From Symbiodinium kawagutii (lineage: Eukaryota > Sar > Dinophyceae > Suessiales > Symbiodiniaceae), in NCBI GenBank assembly GCA_009767595.1, contig VSDK01011118.1, positions 867,757 through 931,756 on the forward strand: a stretch of DNA of 64,000 nt, in the 5' to 3' direction. Under the pieces are notes generated by a model. The model ran no database searches and was not told the origin of the DNA. It worked only from the letters and a program-made list of their open reading frames with translations. A program made the position numbers and the translations under genes. Positions 36,401-44,000 of the stretch are shown one piece after another (the stretch's first letter is position 1; every line of letters starts with the position of its first letter).

Positions 36401-36799
36401 CCAGTTCCAGTTACAGGTCCTGAAGGGCCCGAGACTGAACCTCCGGTTGATGAGGAGCAACTGTCACCACACGACGCAAGTTCTTTGAAGGACCTTTTGA
36501 AAACTCCCAGTCAGGAAAGTCAGAATGCATTTGGCTGCTGGTATGAGGAGGGTGAGGAGAGCGATGCATTGTCAGCTACTGAACCGCCTTCAGATGATGA
36601 TCACCAACCAGGACCTGACTGCCAAGACCCTGAAGCTCCTGAAGTCCATGTTCCGACGACAGAGGTTGAGTCAGCAGCTGCAGCAGAGCCCTCGTCGCCC
36701 TTTGAGTACTCTCCGCAGCTGACATCAGAATTGCCTGTTCCATCACCGCGAAGTTCAATCGATAGTGATTGTGGTGGACAAAAGGGATTAGATCCGTGA
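10996..36799 (+). CDS. Locus A: multi-exon gene(s), unknown function
   Basis: A run of about 25 exon-like blocks on the + strand from an ATG at 10996 to a stop at 36797-36799. Exact joins were not solved for most blocks, so this may be two or more genes. It holds an FRVGCKSC segment near the start and, near 29.2-31.0 kb, an acidic linker followed by a CPHHGC segment and a basic helical segment. The middle is interrupted by a 683-base gap. Two introns hold the palindromic satellite and telomere-like repeats. From memory, unverified, segments of this kind recur in large families of uncharacterised dinoflagellate proteins. As the largest locus in the element it is a candidate for the unrecognised transposase. 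Confidence 0.4.
11489..11790 (+). CDS. Locus A exon, helical then Pro/Ala-rich
   Basis: Starts after a GTGAG acceptor. Reads CEATLPQALVRSIALILGPD, a charged helix, then a low-complexity stretch with LPPPPANLPTTGSAATGSG. The 3' boundary is uncertain. Confidence 0.5.
12151..12255 (+). CDS. Locus A exon with GCKSC motif
   Basis: Exactly 35 codons between a CCTAG|GGC acceptor and a CGG|GTAAGG donor. Reads GIIWDSSRKLATVLTPDRGQ, then FRVGCKSCAAGAFLR. The closely spaced Cys pair suggests half of a zinc-binding site (inference). The next block, 12338-12415, is open in two frames and not resolved. Confidence 0.6.
12954..13126 (+). CDS. Locus A exon
   Basis: Begins after TTTCTCAG with GTT GTT TCC (VVSSPEQPANIDEFNAGGYL) and continues with LPVSQIGHGAAGLASKFEAV. 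It ends just before an AATCAATC-rich intron. Confidence 0.6.
13269..13392 (+). CDS. Locus A exon
   Basis: Starts at TTTCAG|GTCGG. Reads VGCAAGRMEKYSDSLVGYVC, then DYGTEAGFVDAPWTPAYADT. A GT donor precedes the in-frame TGA. Confidence 0.6.
13891..14216 (+). CDS. Locus A exon, about 105 codons
   Basis: Long open block: DGNLDLQRLSAQDRTKLNQD, later GPKHLLDNIVGDLLNKMDHF and DAWQNDLKVACAPWP. The acceptor is either before DGNL or before RLSA. Composition is clearly coding. No family recognised. Confidence 0.6.
14640..14950 (+). CDS. Locus A exon candidate
   Basis: Open frame with RFALEAYWSADKFNEGRSEQ and later DADRLTAIIRSTFFWSYLDA. Other frames are also partly open, so the frame is not certain. 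Confidence 0.35.
15985..16160. repeat. GAATG / GAAAT simple repeat
   Basis: Runs of GAATG, AATGA and ATGAA units inside an intron. They create a false Phe/Ser/His-rich frame on the minus strand. Confidence 0.85.
16290..16470. other. GC-richer block, coding strand unclear
   Basis: Stands out from the AT-rich surroundings. The minus strand reads SVVESWQKQELVQEDSDSTA, which looks protein-like, but every supported exon nearby is on +, and the + frame is hydrophobic and weaker. Confidence 0.3.
17000..17180 (+). CDS. Locus A exon candidate
   Basis: The + frame reads KSIRTRSGREAPSRVTEPTP and EFAGGVFSAFLEEVLWQLK. The minus strand is also open here, so the strand is only likely. Confidence 0.35.
17279..17322. 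repeat. (GAT)n microsatellite
   Basis: About 14 tandem GAT units in an intron. Confidence 0.9.
18303..18410. repeat. (ATC)n microsatellite
   Basis: About 35 ATC units with one TGATC interruption. It gives false poly-Asp, poly-His and poly-Ile frames. Confidence 0.95.
18592..18880 (+). repeat. Two-copy direct repeat with hairpin
   Basis: Copies near 18598-18690 and 18778-18870 share the landmarks TATGGG, GCGTCCGCCGGAGG, GTGGTGCGGCC and CGCGCTTTC in the same order. In each copy the GGAGG block pairs with a downstream CCTC block across a short loop. Function unknown. Confidence 0.55.
19225..19480. repeat. (GGAA)n-rich purine tract
   Basis: About 250 bp of imperfect AAGG units on the + strand. 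Confidence 0.9.
20120..20430 (+). CDS. Locus A exon block(s)
   Basis: GC-rich. One frame reads FLVDARMGASKTKALLRSSA and QLAPTWRQVRNR. A second frame after 20330 reads HPGVTCLRVFRKMDASTLAT up to a stop after HWSKRAI. Probably two exons, or one with a short intron. Confidence 0.4.
20643..20754 (+). CDS. Locus A exon
   Basis: Reads MLLDSERGPESIEVKCARHA, then LILDAPAPYADLNQQCG, to a GT donor (GTGCGC). The frame is not among ATG-initiated long ORFs but the composition is convincing. Confidence 0.5.
20874..20923 (+). other. Strong two-part hairpin
   Basis: TGCGGGGCTTT pairs with AAAGCCCCGCA (11 bp), and inside it GGCCTGG pairs with CCAGGCC around a short loop. It is the strongest stem-loop seen in the intronic sequence outside the satellite. 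Confidence 0.6.
21180..21310 (+). CDS. Locus A exon candidate
   Basis: Reads SFNVLRQGAPNRLSLMAPVA, then ESAARLALLPASRIIPNPD. GC-rich, ending at a stop or donor just before 21310. Confidence 0.4.
21349..21580 (+). CDS. Locus A exon, runs into assembly gap
   Basis: GC-rich open sequence up to the run of N. More than one frame is open (for example IGYLPAVVVDALSPGAFPV), so the frame is unresolved. Confidence 0.3.
21581..22263. other. Assembly gap, 683 N
   Basis: Both edges carry near-identical sequence (CGGCTCCCTCTCGGCGG before, CGGCTCCTTCTCGGCGAAG after). The gap may therefore hide a repeat, or may be a false join that duplicates a few bases. Confidence 0.95.
22264..22348 (+). CDS. Locus A exon, begins in assembly gap
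   Basis: Reads GSFSAKKPNGEARHPMAQLL, then YNVATKNS, before AT-rich intron sequence. Confidence 0.45.
23455..23580 (+). CDS. Locus A exon
   Basis: Begins after CATTCAG|GTGAGC. Reads VSASATSEMVGIFARLDDLN, then EREKLASDWSTSMDLLLTEL. It follows a T-rich intron. Boundary at the 3' side approximate. Confidence 0.5.
24030..24290 (+). CDS. Locus A exon candidate
   Basis: Two + frames look coding: LEDEEDARRCARKAIRLFDR and MKKMPADVPAKLSGYLIGKA. Codon-level comparison is needed to choose. Confidence 0.35.
24410..24540 (+). CDS. Locus A exon
   Basis: The frame TFFTCEVHPRSYQEEYSNSG, then YLDRGFASYQNNGATHGGK, is typical folded-protein composition although it has no ATG. It ends at GC/TGA near 24542. Confidence 0.45.
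24943..25250 (+). CDS. Locus A exon, about 100 codons
   Basis: Starts at a GCCAG|GGC acceptor. Reads GLHRNLAQILAKAPNCSAAY, later MLSRHIATLIGGETCRPTRV and FTPAEMTELLYHSHFKYKRG. Strong coding character. Confidence 0.6.
25558..25750 (+). CDS. Locus A exon
   Basis: Reads TDQRRRELPVMVKLLLDHFR, then KVCQPGIFYSLPAKCFEELK and CEEVSDLLELEAPSQ. Helical, strong coding character. Confidence 0.6.
25966..26003. repeat. (GGATAC)n minisatellite
   Basis: Six tandem hexamers within an intron. They give a false GYGYGY peptide. Confidence 0.9.
26095..26660 (+). CDS. Locus A exon, up to about 180 codons
   Basis: Open frame with MEKPVLQWSSFDEHDEPARG and later GADILCAEIFSKKGLKPDDL and VRKLQQWSVQSSMQLDQ. The last 60 codons are the most convincing. 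The first part is also open in another frame. Confidence 0.5.
27190..27606 (+). CDS. Locus A exon, about 139 codons
   Basis: Begins after TTGCTTCAG. Reads PHAFGGPIPSGALKHVLSNE, later EVASLKQLATAGWTIESSSG and LILELKHSAWQQLAIPLKAR. No family recognised. A GC donor near 27607 is likely. Confidence 0.65.
28599..28745 (+). CDS. Locus A exon
   Basis: Begins after TTCAG. Reads GSQKKFYGFGGRWYLLCLAA, then SAEVFERGCNAIHHFQNESY and YKALLHAP, ending at GTGAGA (GT donor) or one codon later at GAGAAG (GA donor). The second choice joins in phase to the next exon. From memory, unverified, a W-aromatic block followed by a short His/Gln segment is common in uncharacterised dinoflagellate proteins. Confidence 0.6.
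29240..29462 (+). CDS. Locus A exon
   Basis: Reads CEPRLGEILPGKSADFYKNV, later ENLKSVTAHGEEDIGAEEPA and WFSRALDTAPEEGVVHSAVR. There is no ATG in it. Ending at AATGCAA|GTTTTT makes it join in phase to 29816. Confidence 0.65.
29816..30264 (+). CDS. Locus A exon: acidic linker plus CPHHGC segment
   Basis: Begins after GTCAG. It is acidic for about 50 residues (SDCEDGEEESTKEIDPEVDV), has a Pro/Ala run, then RSRLFHEKSFEFGTFTIRFR and a Cys/His cluster WMTTCPHHGCNKAIQINMP followed by RRLLQWCLDAPKYRSKE. The only in-phase continuation (KE then DHMRR at 30943) needs a GA donor (GACAAG). The Cys/His cluster plus the later Cys in LLQWC could bind zinc (inference). Confidence 0.7.
30943..31065 (+). CDS. 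Locus A exon, basic helix
   Basis: TTTCCAG|GAC; reads DHMRRSNMPRDTPFLKSLDE, then LKRLAPTAQANIPEALDRF. It ends at an in-frame TAG (31063) or a GC donor just before it (TTT|GCGTAG). It could be the end of a gene. Confidence 0.6.
   Translation, partial: DHMRRSNMPRDTPFLKSLDELKRLAPTAQANIPEALDRFA
31622..31800 (+). CDS. Locus A exon candidate
   Basis: Follows CTCCAG. Phase 0 gives VAARLTRYNLCHHLLVFV then stop, which would end a gene. The alternative frame gives RSTFDPVQPVPPLARVC and later PDVLWLQKGDQTGWVKVKVH. Not resolved. Confidence 0.4.
32529..32640 (+). CDS. Locus A exon
   Basis: AAAGCAG|GTG; reads VLLFFDTQNTTQHKLSLLRN, then VIHDLKGLRHESRKANL. 3' boundary approximate. Confidence 0.55.
33157..35175. 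repeat. Palindromic 108-bp satellite with three inversions
   Basis: The unit is 108 bp (for example GTTTTGG at 33555 and 33663). Each unit holds two near-perfect 25-bp palindromes with core TTTTGGAGAAATTCTCCAAAA, then CTCTGAGC(A/T)GTTCAGAA and a TTTTGGAGATGCAAAAAA block. Orientation is + from about 33400 to 34125, reversed to about 34520, + again to about 34845, then reversed to about 35120. Units at both outer edges are decayed. Because 108 is a multiple of 3 and there are no stops, both strands show long false frames (about 239 aa). It lies in an intron or intergenic part of locus A. Confidence 0.95.
34135..34181. repeat. Internal head-to-head copy of the terminal core motif
   Basis: AAATAAGCGTTCCAAAGG followed 20 bp later by TTAGAACGCTTATTT: two inverted copies of the inner terminal-repeat block, centred at about 34158. 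This is exactly where the satellite first changes orientation. The outer TGTTAACTTGC block is absent. Confidence 0.75.
35329..35454 (+). CDS. Exon cut by a 10-N gap
   Basis: Reads MDSATIIRISNLLLEIVGIL, then RAVQDQIENANRNEVAGSEA. The frame is open upstream to a CTTTCAG acceptor at about 35286. After the gap the sequence again encodes NEVAAGEP, so a short tandem duplication is present or was collapsed here. Confidence 0.5.
35455..35464. other. Assembly gap, 10 N
   Basis: Flanked by two related copies of AACCGGAATGAAGTGGC-like sequence. Probably a misassembled tandem repeat. Confidence 0.9.
35584..36050. repeat. Interstitial telomere-like array, 60-bp unit
   Basis: At least five good copies of a unit starting AAACCCTAAACCCTAAACTA, then a non-telomeric part GTCAATCAATCTAAAACA. 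The first two copies are exactly 60 bp and almost identical; later copies drift and end in decayed forms near 36020. CCCTAAA is the complement of the TTTAGGG telomere repeat of plants and dinoflagellates. Confidence 0.9.
36358..36799 (+). CDS. Last exon of locus A (probable): Pro/Glu-rich tail
   Basis: CACCTAG|GAATG. Low-complexity acidic sequence PVTGPEGPETEPPVDEEQLS, later LKDLLKTPSQESQNAFGCWY and SELPVPSPRSSIDSDCGGQK, to a TGA at 36797. It resembles a disordered tail. The downstream gene starts 870 bp later. Confidence 0.55.
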
Positions 36800-37666
36800 T
36801 CCGAATGGGAATGGTAGTGGCAAAGGAAACCACTAGCAGCTGGCAACTCCATGACGTATCGCTGTCATGGCAAAAATTTGCTGCGCTGGGGATACACAGC
36901 AGAAACCGTTACGCTTTCACAAGCTCTCATTGGTCATATGCTGCATGGCAGTCACGAAATTGCCATCAATTATCAATCGTTGAAGTCTGAAGTTGAAGTT
37001 GAAATAGATTGCAAGTCAGTCAAAAGGCCATCCAAAATCCAAGCCAGTCACGTTGCCGGTATTCATGTTTATGCATCATCATTAACATCGTTATCATCAG
37101 TATCAGCATCAGCATCATCATCATCAATTATATCAATTATCACAGGCAATTTGGCTTCAACTAATACTCCAATGGGTCTAAGACAATGACACTTTAAATT
37201 CAACAGCTGCAGCTGCTTGTTGTTGTGCTCTCTTGACAACTTGACATTTCTTTTCATTTTTAGTTTCTGCCGCAAAGCCGCAAATGGAGATCAACAATTG
37301 AAGACTGGAGAAACGGAGAAACCACCCAAATCCCAAATTGATCCACATTGAGACTTGGTGGCTTGGAGATGCCTTGCCCTTCCATCGTGACACCATCCAC
37401 CTTGCCCCAGCCTTGCCCCATTTGTGATTTGTGTCTTTCTGCAGCTATGATGGCTTTCTACTTAGTAGTGGACGTAGCGGGCAGCTTCAGATTCAATATA
37501 TTCACAAAAAAAACAGGTTGAGTTGAATTGAATGCAGTTCAGCGTCCACAGTGCAACAGCTAGATTCAGATTGCCAAACAATAAACCATGAGGCGATGAT
37601 GATATGATATAAACTTTGGATTGTGGTCCAGCTGTCGTTCTAGCCGGTTCTAGCCAGCGTCCAGCA
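36800..37666. other. Spacer between locus A and gene B
   Basis: AT-rich, with CATCAT and ATCAGC short repeats near 37070-37130. A weak open block near 36850-36970 is not supported by splice signals. It should hold the 3' end of locus A and any gene B upstream region. Confidence 0.35.
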
Positions 37667-38012
37667 ATGGTTCGCACCAAAGCAAGCGCCGTCAAGGCCA
37701 TGAAGTCCATGAAGGTCATGAAGGTCGGGAAGAAAAAAACCAGGCTGAACAAGGCCATGAAAGTGAAGCCGCCGCCAAAGGGCAAATCCCAGGAGCTTAC
37801 TTCGTCGCCTACTCCGAAGAGGGCTGCGATGCGACGTCCTGCGGCCTCGTCGAGGGGTAGACAGCCATCAGCCAAGGCCAAAGCTTCTGCCAAGTTCAAG
37901 TCCAAGCCCAAGAAGTGCTTGGATGAACCCGATGGAACAGAATGTGAAGGCTGTGAAGGTGCAAATGATGAACGCTCTGGCTCCGGTGATTCATCGCCAG
38001 GATCTCCGCAAG
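37667..38012 (+). CDS. Gene B exon 1: Lys/Met-rich basic N terminus
   Basis: ATG then VRTKASAVKAMKSMKVMKVG. The frame is open 51 bp further upstream but without an ATG, so this start is chosen. Donor CAAG|GTGTTG. Repeated KAM/KSM triplets are a known flavour of dinoflagellate basic proteins (from memory). Confidence 0.7.
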
Positions 38013-41000
38013 GTGTTGGGTTGGGTGGGATGGTGTGCAAATCAAAATCAGACAACTTAGTCACAGACTACTTGGCCTACTTACTTACTTACTACTTTAT
38101 TGTTTTTTAAGTAAGCAACAGCAGGATCGGATCAGCGACATCAGTTGTTGATTTTAGTTTGTATGTATTATGTATATGTATGGTCTGTATGGTATGACAA
38201 GTATGGTTTAGTTTTTGTTGAGATTGATTACAGTTGATGTTGATTATTGATTTTACTAAATTGATTGATTATTGATATTGATTGAATTGATTGGCTCATG
38301 ATGATTCATGAATTCATGATTCATGATTGATTACTTAGAATACTAAATTGATTAGTTACATTGACATTGCGTCAAGTTGTTTGCTTACTTTGTTTCTAGT
38401 AGTAGGAGTAGTAGTAGTAGCAGAAGTAGTAGCAGCAGCAGTAGTAATAGTAGTAGTAGTAGTACTTAGTAGTTACTGTGTTTCTTGAAGAAAGGCTAGC
38501 TGGTGCCAAAGAGGCCTGTGTGGCTGGACCCCGAAACATTGCGCAGGTTCAGCGTCCGGTTCACCAAGTTCAGCTTCAAATGCATCTGCAGCCAGTGTTA
38601 GCGACGCAGAGGGGGTCACGGTCAATGAGGACATGGTCCCTGCTCTCGAAATGCATCCCTATCATGAAGAGGACCGATGGGATGGGATGGGCAGGGCTTG
38701 GTCATTTGCAGATTGGAGTAATTGCCCCTGCCACTGCCACTGCCCCTAGGCAATTTTCACATTGAACGGAACCGATTGGTTCCTACCTCCAGCCTCCAGT
38801 TTCCATTTCCAGTTCAAATTCAACGGTTGGGTTGGATCGGTTCAATTTCAATTTCAACTTTAACTTTAACAATACATAGTAGTTCAAGTTCAACTTCAAT
38901 TTCAACTTTCAACATTGAACTTTTGAACAGTGCAGCCAGTTCCCTTTCATGTTCAACGGTTGAACGGAGTTGAACGATTCCTTTTTGACCACTTTGATTT
39001 GACACTGACCTTTGACACTGACAAGGAACAAACCACACCCAGACCCAATCTGACAATTGCGTTCGCCTTTCCTTGCCATTGCAATACATGTGGCCCAAGC
39101 TGGCTGACAAGGGCTTAGGTTAGCGCCAGTGCCTGTCAGACTGTCCGACATGGATCGGGACCGTTCCCGTTCAAGGTCGAATGCCAGGTCAGGGTCGGAG
39201 TCTGCTGACTTCAGCCCCATAAGTGAAATCTATGAACGGGACAACCCTGATGATCAGCGGGTGGACCTTGAGCACTTGGAAGTTGAAATTCACGAAGTCA
39301 GAAGAACCATCAAGCACATTTATTCTCAGCTGCTCCGTGAGCTCAAGCCTGATACTCCAGAGAACAACCGAGCCATCCGAAACCGGCTTGTGTTCAAGAT
39401 TGTGAAGTTGCGCCTTGCGACTTGTAGACTCAAGACATTGCAGAAGATATTGTGCGCCGCACTCCGTTCTCGGTCGCAGCCACCCTTCCAGGTTTCTGGT
39501 GGAAGTGCTTCGAGCCTGGCCCCTCGCTGGCTAGTGCCGCCGCTTCAACATGAGGCTGAGGCTGAGGCTGAGGGATCCGACTCCGATGCTTTTGCCAGCT
39601 CACTGCCAGACATTGAAGAACGACGTCCATCTCACATTGACATCTCTGATTGATTGTGCCAGACAGGCCAGAGGCCAAACAGGCGCTTTTGCTTTGTTTG
39701 TAGTTTCTGGCGAATGCTTGAGAGTGCACTTCAGTGATTGGCATGTGGCGCAAAGTGCCAGTCAAGCCAAGCAGTCAATCCTCTCACAGTCAAACTCTTG
39801 CGCACAAAAAGGTTGCACATTGAGCCTTGACTCTGAGTGACTCAGACCCAATCAATAATTATCCATGGATGATGAAATTATGAAATTAAACTGTTTAAAC
39901 TAAATTCAATACTCACTCAATACTTCAAAGACTTCAAAGAACTTCAAAGTTCAAAGTTTAATAAAGTCAATAAAGTGACAGTAAAGTTTCATAGATCAGA
40001 CTCAGACCAGACCAGGTGATGATCAGATCATTGATCACTAAATTTGATCATTAATCATTGTGACGACTTTTATGACTGTCAGGCTGTGACTAAGAATCCA
40101 TATTCAAATTTACAAATCAATCAATCAAATTAATAGATTTTAATTTTGACTATGATTATGGCGGATCATCCGGTTATCAAATTCTTTATCACAGCGTGCG
40201 ACTTGAAACCGGGAGGCATTGTTTGTGTGGCCCGTTGCAGGAGCTGAATGAACCCAGCCAGACCGACGTCCAGGGCACGACGTCTGTTGTGGATCTATTC
40301 CAGCATCATTTTCGCACGTTGCAGTTGATCTACAAGGCTTTCGGAGTGGAAGGTGTGAAACAACACAGGGACAACCTGAGCAACATGGTGTTGTTCAGCC
40401 TCTTTTCCGGACTTGGAGGAGCAGAACTTGCCTTGGAGCAAAACTATCTGGCCTGTGTCCATGCCTGCAAGGAGCTGAACTTGGAGCTTCCAAAGCGCCC
40501 CCGTCGCTTTCTTGCAGAGTCATGAGTCAGTCAAGGTTATGTTTATGTATGTTTGGTTGGACGGTCATTGACGGTCATTGTGCGGCATTTTCACATTGAT
40601 AGGCCATGGGTTCAACGGCTCAATCCAATTAAAGTAAAGTAAAGTCAAGTAACTGTAACTGATAACTATTCACTATGTATGTAAATGTAACTATTTAGAC
40701 ATTTCCCACTCCCTGGCCGAAACACAAGTAACAGTTATTGAATGAATTATTGAGGCGTGTCTTTTGTTGTGCTGTTTGTGAGTTGATTGCGATTGCGTTG
40801 CGTCTCATTTGAATGTAATGCTAAGGCTACAGGCTAATGCTGTCATTTATATTTTTGTCAATTTGGTAACCTGGTAAGGTAGTTGAGTTTCATTTTTTTA
40901 AGCAAACTAAGCCAACTAAGCAAACCAACTTAAGTGTTAAGTAACCAAGTGCCCTTGCTCCAGCTTCGGATCACTTAGGTTCCTTCTTCGCCTGCGACGT

Positions 41001-44000
41001 GGATGACAGTTGCTTGAAGGTATTGAAGAGTCATGGTCATCCACCAGAGTACTTGATAGACAATATGTTGAACTTTTTGACCCCCGACTGCATCAACAAG
41101 TGCCGTGACATCACCAAAGAGTATTGCCAAAAATCAGAGAAGTTGCACAAGGAATTGGCGGCCACAAAGTTGAAGATGAAAGAGAATGCCAAGAAGACAG
41201 ACCCGAAATACAAAGAGCTGATGAAGGCCAAGAAAGCGACTACCAAGGCCTCTTTGGATAAAAAGATTGCAAAGATCCAGGATGATTTGAAGGCAGTTGG
41301 GAAGGCTCTACTCTGCGCACTAGTGAAGCAAATCTCATCCTCCAAAGGCGGCTTTCGCTCGAAGATTCCTGTTTCTAGCAAGGAGGATGGCAAGGCTTCG
41401 AAGCACGCTGGTTGATTTATTTGCGCAAATTATAAAGAACAAGTAATGTCTATGGCTAAGGAGTCAAAGTCTAGGTCGAAAGTCCTAAGCCTAAACCTAG
41501 ATTAAATTAAATTAATAATTAATTAATTACACTAATTACACCTACATTTTTGTTTGAGTAAGAAAAGGTACAGGGTTCATATTACTTGTTGCTCAGACGT
41601 AAACATCGGAATGTCGGATTAGAATGTTTGATCTTTGTCAGCTTCATCATTGACATCATGATCCATTCATCTATCTAGGAAGTGTTGACGGAGTCATCAT
41701 GAGTGCAGCCAGCCAAATCCTTCATTCGCAGGTGATGAGCTGGAAGGAACTTGAAAGCATTTGCGCAGAACATTTTGCAATGTTCATATGTGGATCGGTC
41801 TGTAAGGACTATTCCACGATGGGGCTTCAGAAGGGCCTGAACGGAACCTACGTGCTCCTAGCAGCAATAATGCTGGCCATGATCAAGAAATTGAGGCCAG
41901 CAGCTTTGCTGCATGAATGTACCGTGCGCTTCCCAGCGCAGTTGTTTGAAGAAGTCTTGAACGAGTACGTCGACCACCATGCAGAGCTTCAATGCAAGAA
42001 CTTCGGAGCTCCGGTGCGACGCGCCCGCGCTTACGACTTGGTGGTGCACAAGCGGTTCATCCTTGAGAATGGGCTGGCCGACCTTGCAAAATTGAGTTGC
42101 AAGTGCTTCTTGAACTGCTCGGTATTTCTTCAAGCTCCAGAAGAGGAGGTCTCCAGTATCCGATGCCCTATGCCAAATCACATTAAATGGCACTGCATTG
42201 ACTGCATTGCGTTTATTGCAATTGTGTTTAAGTTTAAACATTTTCACTTTTTTGAGCAATCATCGTCATCATCCATAAGATCATCATCACTGCAGTCACC
42301 ATTCAGGGATCATTTATCATCAGCACAAAACTGATAATGTGTAAACTGTAAACGGGTGATGGTCAGTGTCTATATTCTATATGTCTTTGTTTGTCTTATA
42401 TATAGTCCCTATCGTATCATCAGGCATTATCGTTGTTCAAATTTCCTCGTTCGGTTCGGTTCGGTTCTATTATTCATCATGTCTATTGTCTATTTGTTCC
42501 TTTCCTTTCCCCTCCCAGTCTTGTACTTAGCCCAGTTGGCTAGCAGGTGGCCATGTACAAGAAGCACCTGGCCTTGAATGCAATGAAGAGTGCCAGTGAC
42601 ACCGCCTTTCGTGATTTGCTTCCGGCCTCCGCGTTTGCAAACCTGGGCTATCTACTGAGCAGACCCTGGATCCAATCTTGGATGAACGGATCCGAGGTGG
42701 CGGCAAACCTTGACCAAAACGCTAAGTTCCAAGAACATGCTGGAGTGCATATGCCATGTATTCTGGCCAGTGTGAGCCACATGTACGCGCTGAAAGAGGA
42801 CCGCCCGTTCATCCCCCAGGACTGAAGTGTGCCGAAATGGGACATGTTGAATCTGTTGTTCTGTGACATTCTAACAATGGAGTTGGAAGGTCTGTAGAGT
42901 ATACCTACAAGCATATCATCATATTATGAATATTGAAAATTGAAATCATTGTCATTGTGAATCAGTGATCAGAGATCATTGAATTGGGATTGGCATTTGA
43001 ATAATTTGAATAGTCATAATCTAAGCTCTAAGCCTAGTCTAAATCATTCTAACTGTTAGTGTTGTTACAGTACATTACATTGTAATCAATTCAATCATGA
43101 ATCCGATCCGATCAATCAATCTCATCAGGTTTGAAGTTTGAAGTTTGAAATTTGAAGTTCCTGTGTTTTTTGTCAAACCCTTTCAGGAGTTGCTTGTAGC
43201 CCAGGTGATCCCAGTCTTCGAACATCTCTGGGCTATGGCTGGGTTTGATCAACGCCCTATGAGCTTCGAAGGCATTTCGTATGCTGCCATGCGGCGGATG
43301 GCTGGCAATTCCTTCAATCAAACTTGCGCCTCAACGTTCCTTGCCTATGGATTGGCGAGGATGAAGCGAGTGTGAGCGTGGGGGTTTGTGGTCAAGCCAG
43401 TTGTTGTTTGTGCCACTGTTCCAGTGATGGTGACGGGTTGCTGATGCGGAGTTGTGATTCAGAGCAATGACCATTGACAGGTGACCCGGTGACCCGGTGA
43501 CCCATCATCAGGAAGTTTTGAGAACATAATGACATAATTCAATCAAACAATCTGTTTGATTCTCGGGCAGGCAATCAATCAATTGGAAAGTTTGGAAAGT
43601 TGGAACATACGGCATACGACGCAAACTTCAGACGTCAGACTCCTCCGGACTCTTTCAGACATTTAGTATCATGTAATGATGTACTGTACTGTACTGTGTG
43701 TGTACTGTACTGGTCATTTGTTTTCATGCGATCGCTGTATCTTCATATTTTTCCGCCGTCCCGGGAAGAAAGATGCAACATGTGCGCCCAGCGCATGAAT
43801 CTTCAGAACAAAGATTCAGAACAAGCCCAGAGCCGCCCGAAAATACTTCAGCGGATGCCGGCGCCCGCAGCAGTGCAAGGGAAACTCAATTCAGGTACGG
43901 TAGGTTCATCGGACCATCGATTCTTAACCTTAGCATCATTAGCCTTAACATTATAATTCAATTGAATTCGGATGACTTCGAACTTCGACTTAAACTCAAA

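Noticed and set aside
37462..38064. 200-codon minus-strand frame
   Set aside because: Antisense of the Lys/Met-rich first exon of gene B. It owes its openness to the low-complexity AAG/ATG codons.
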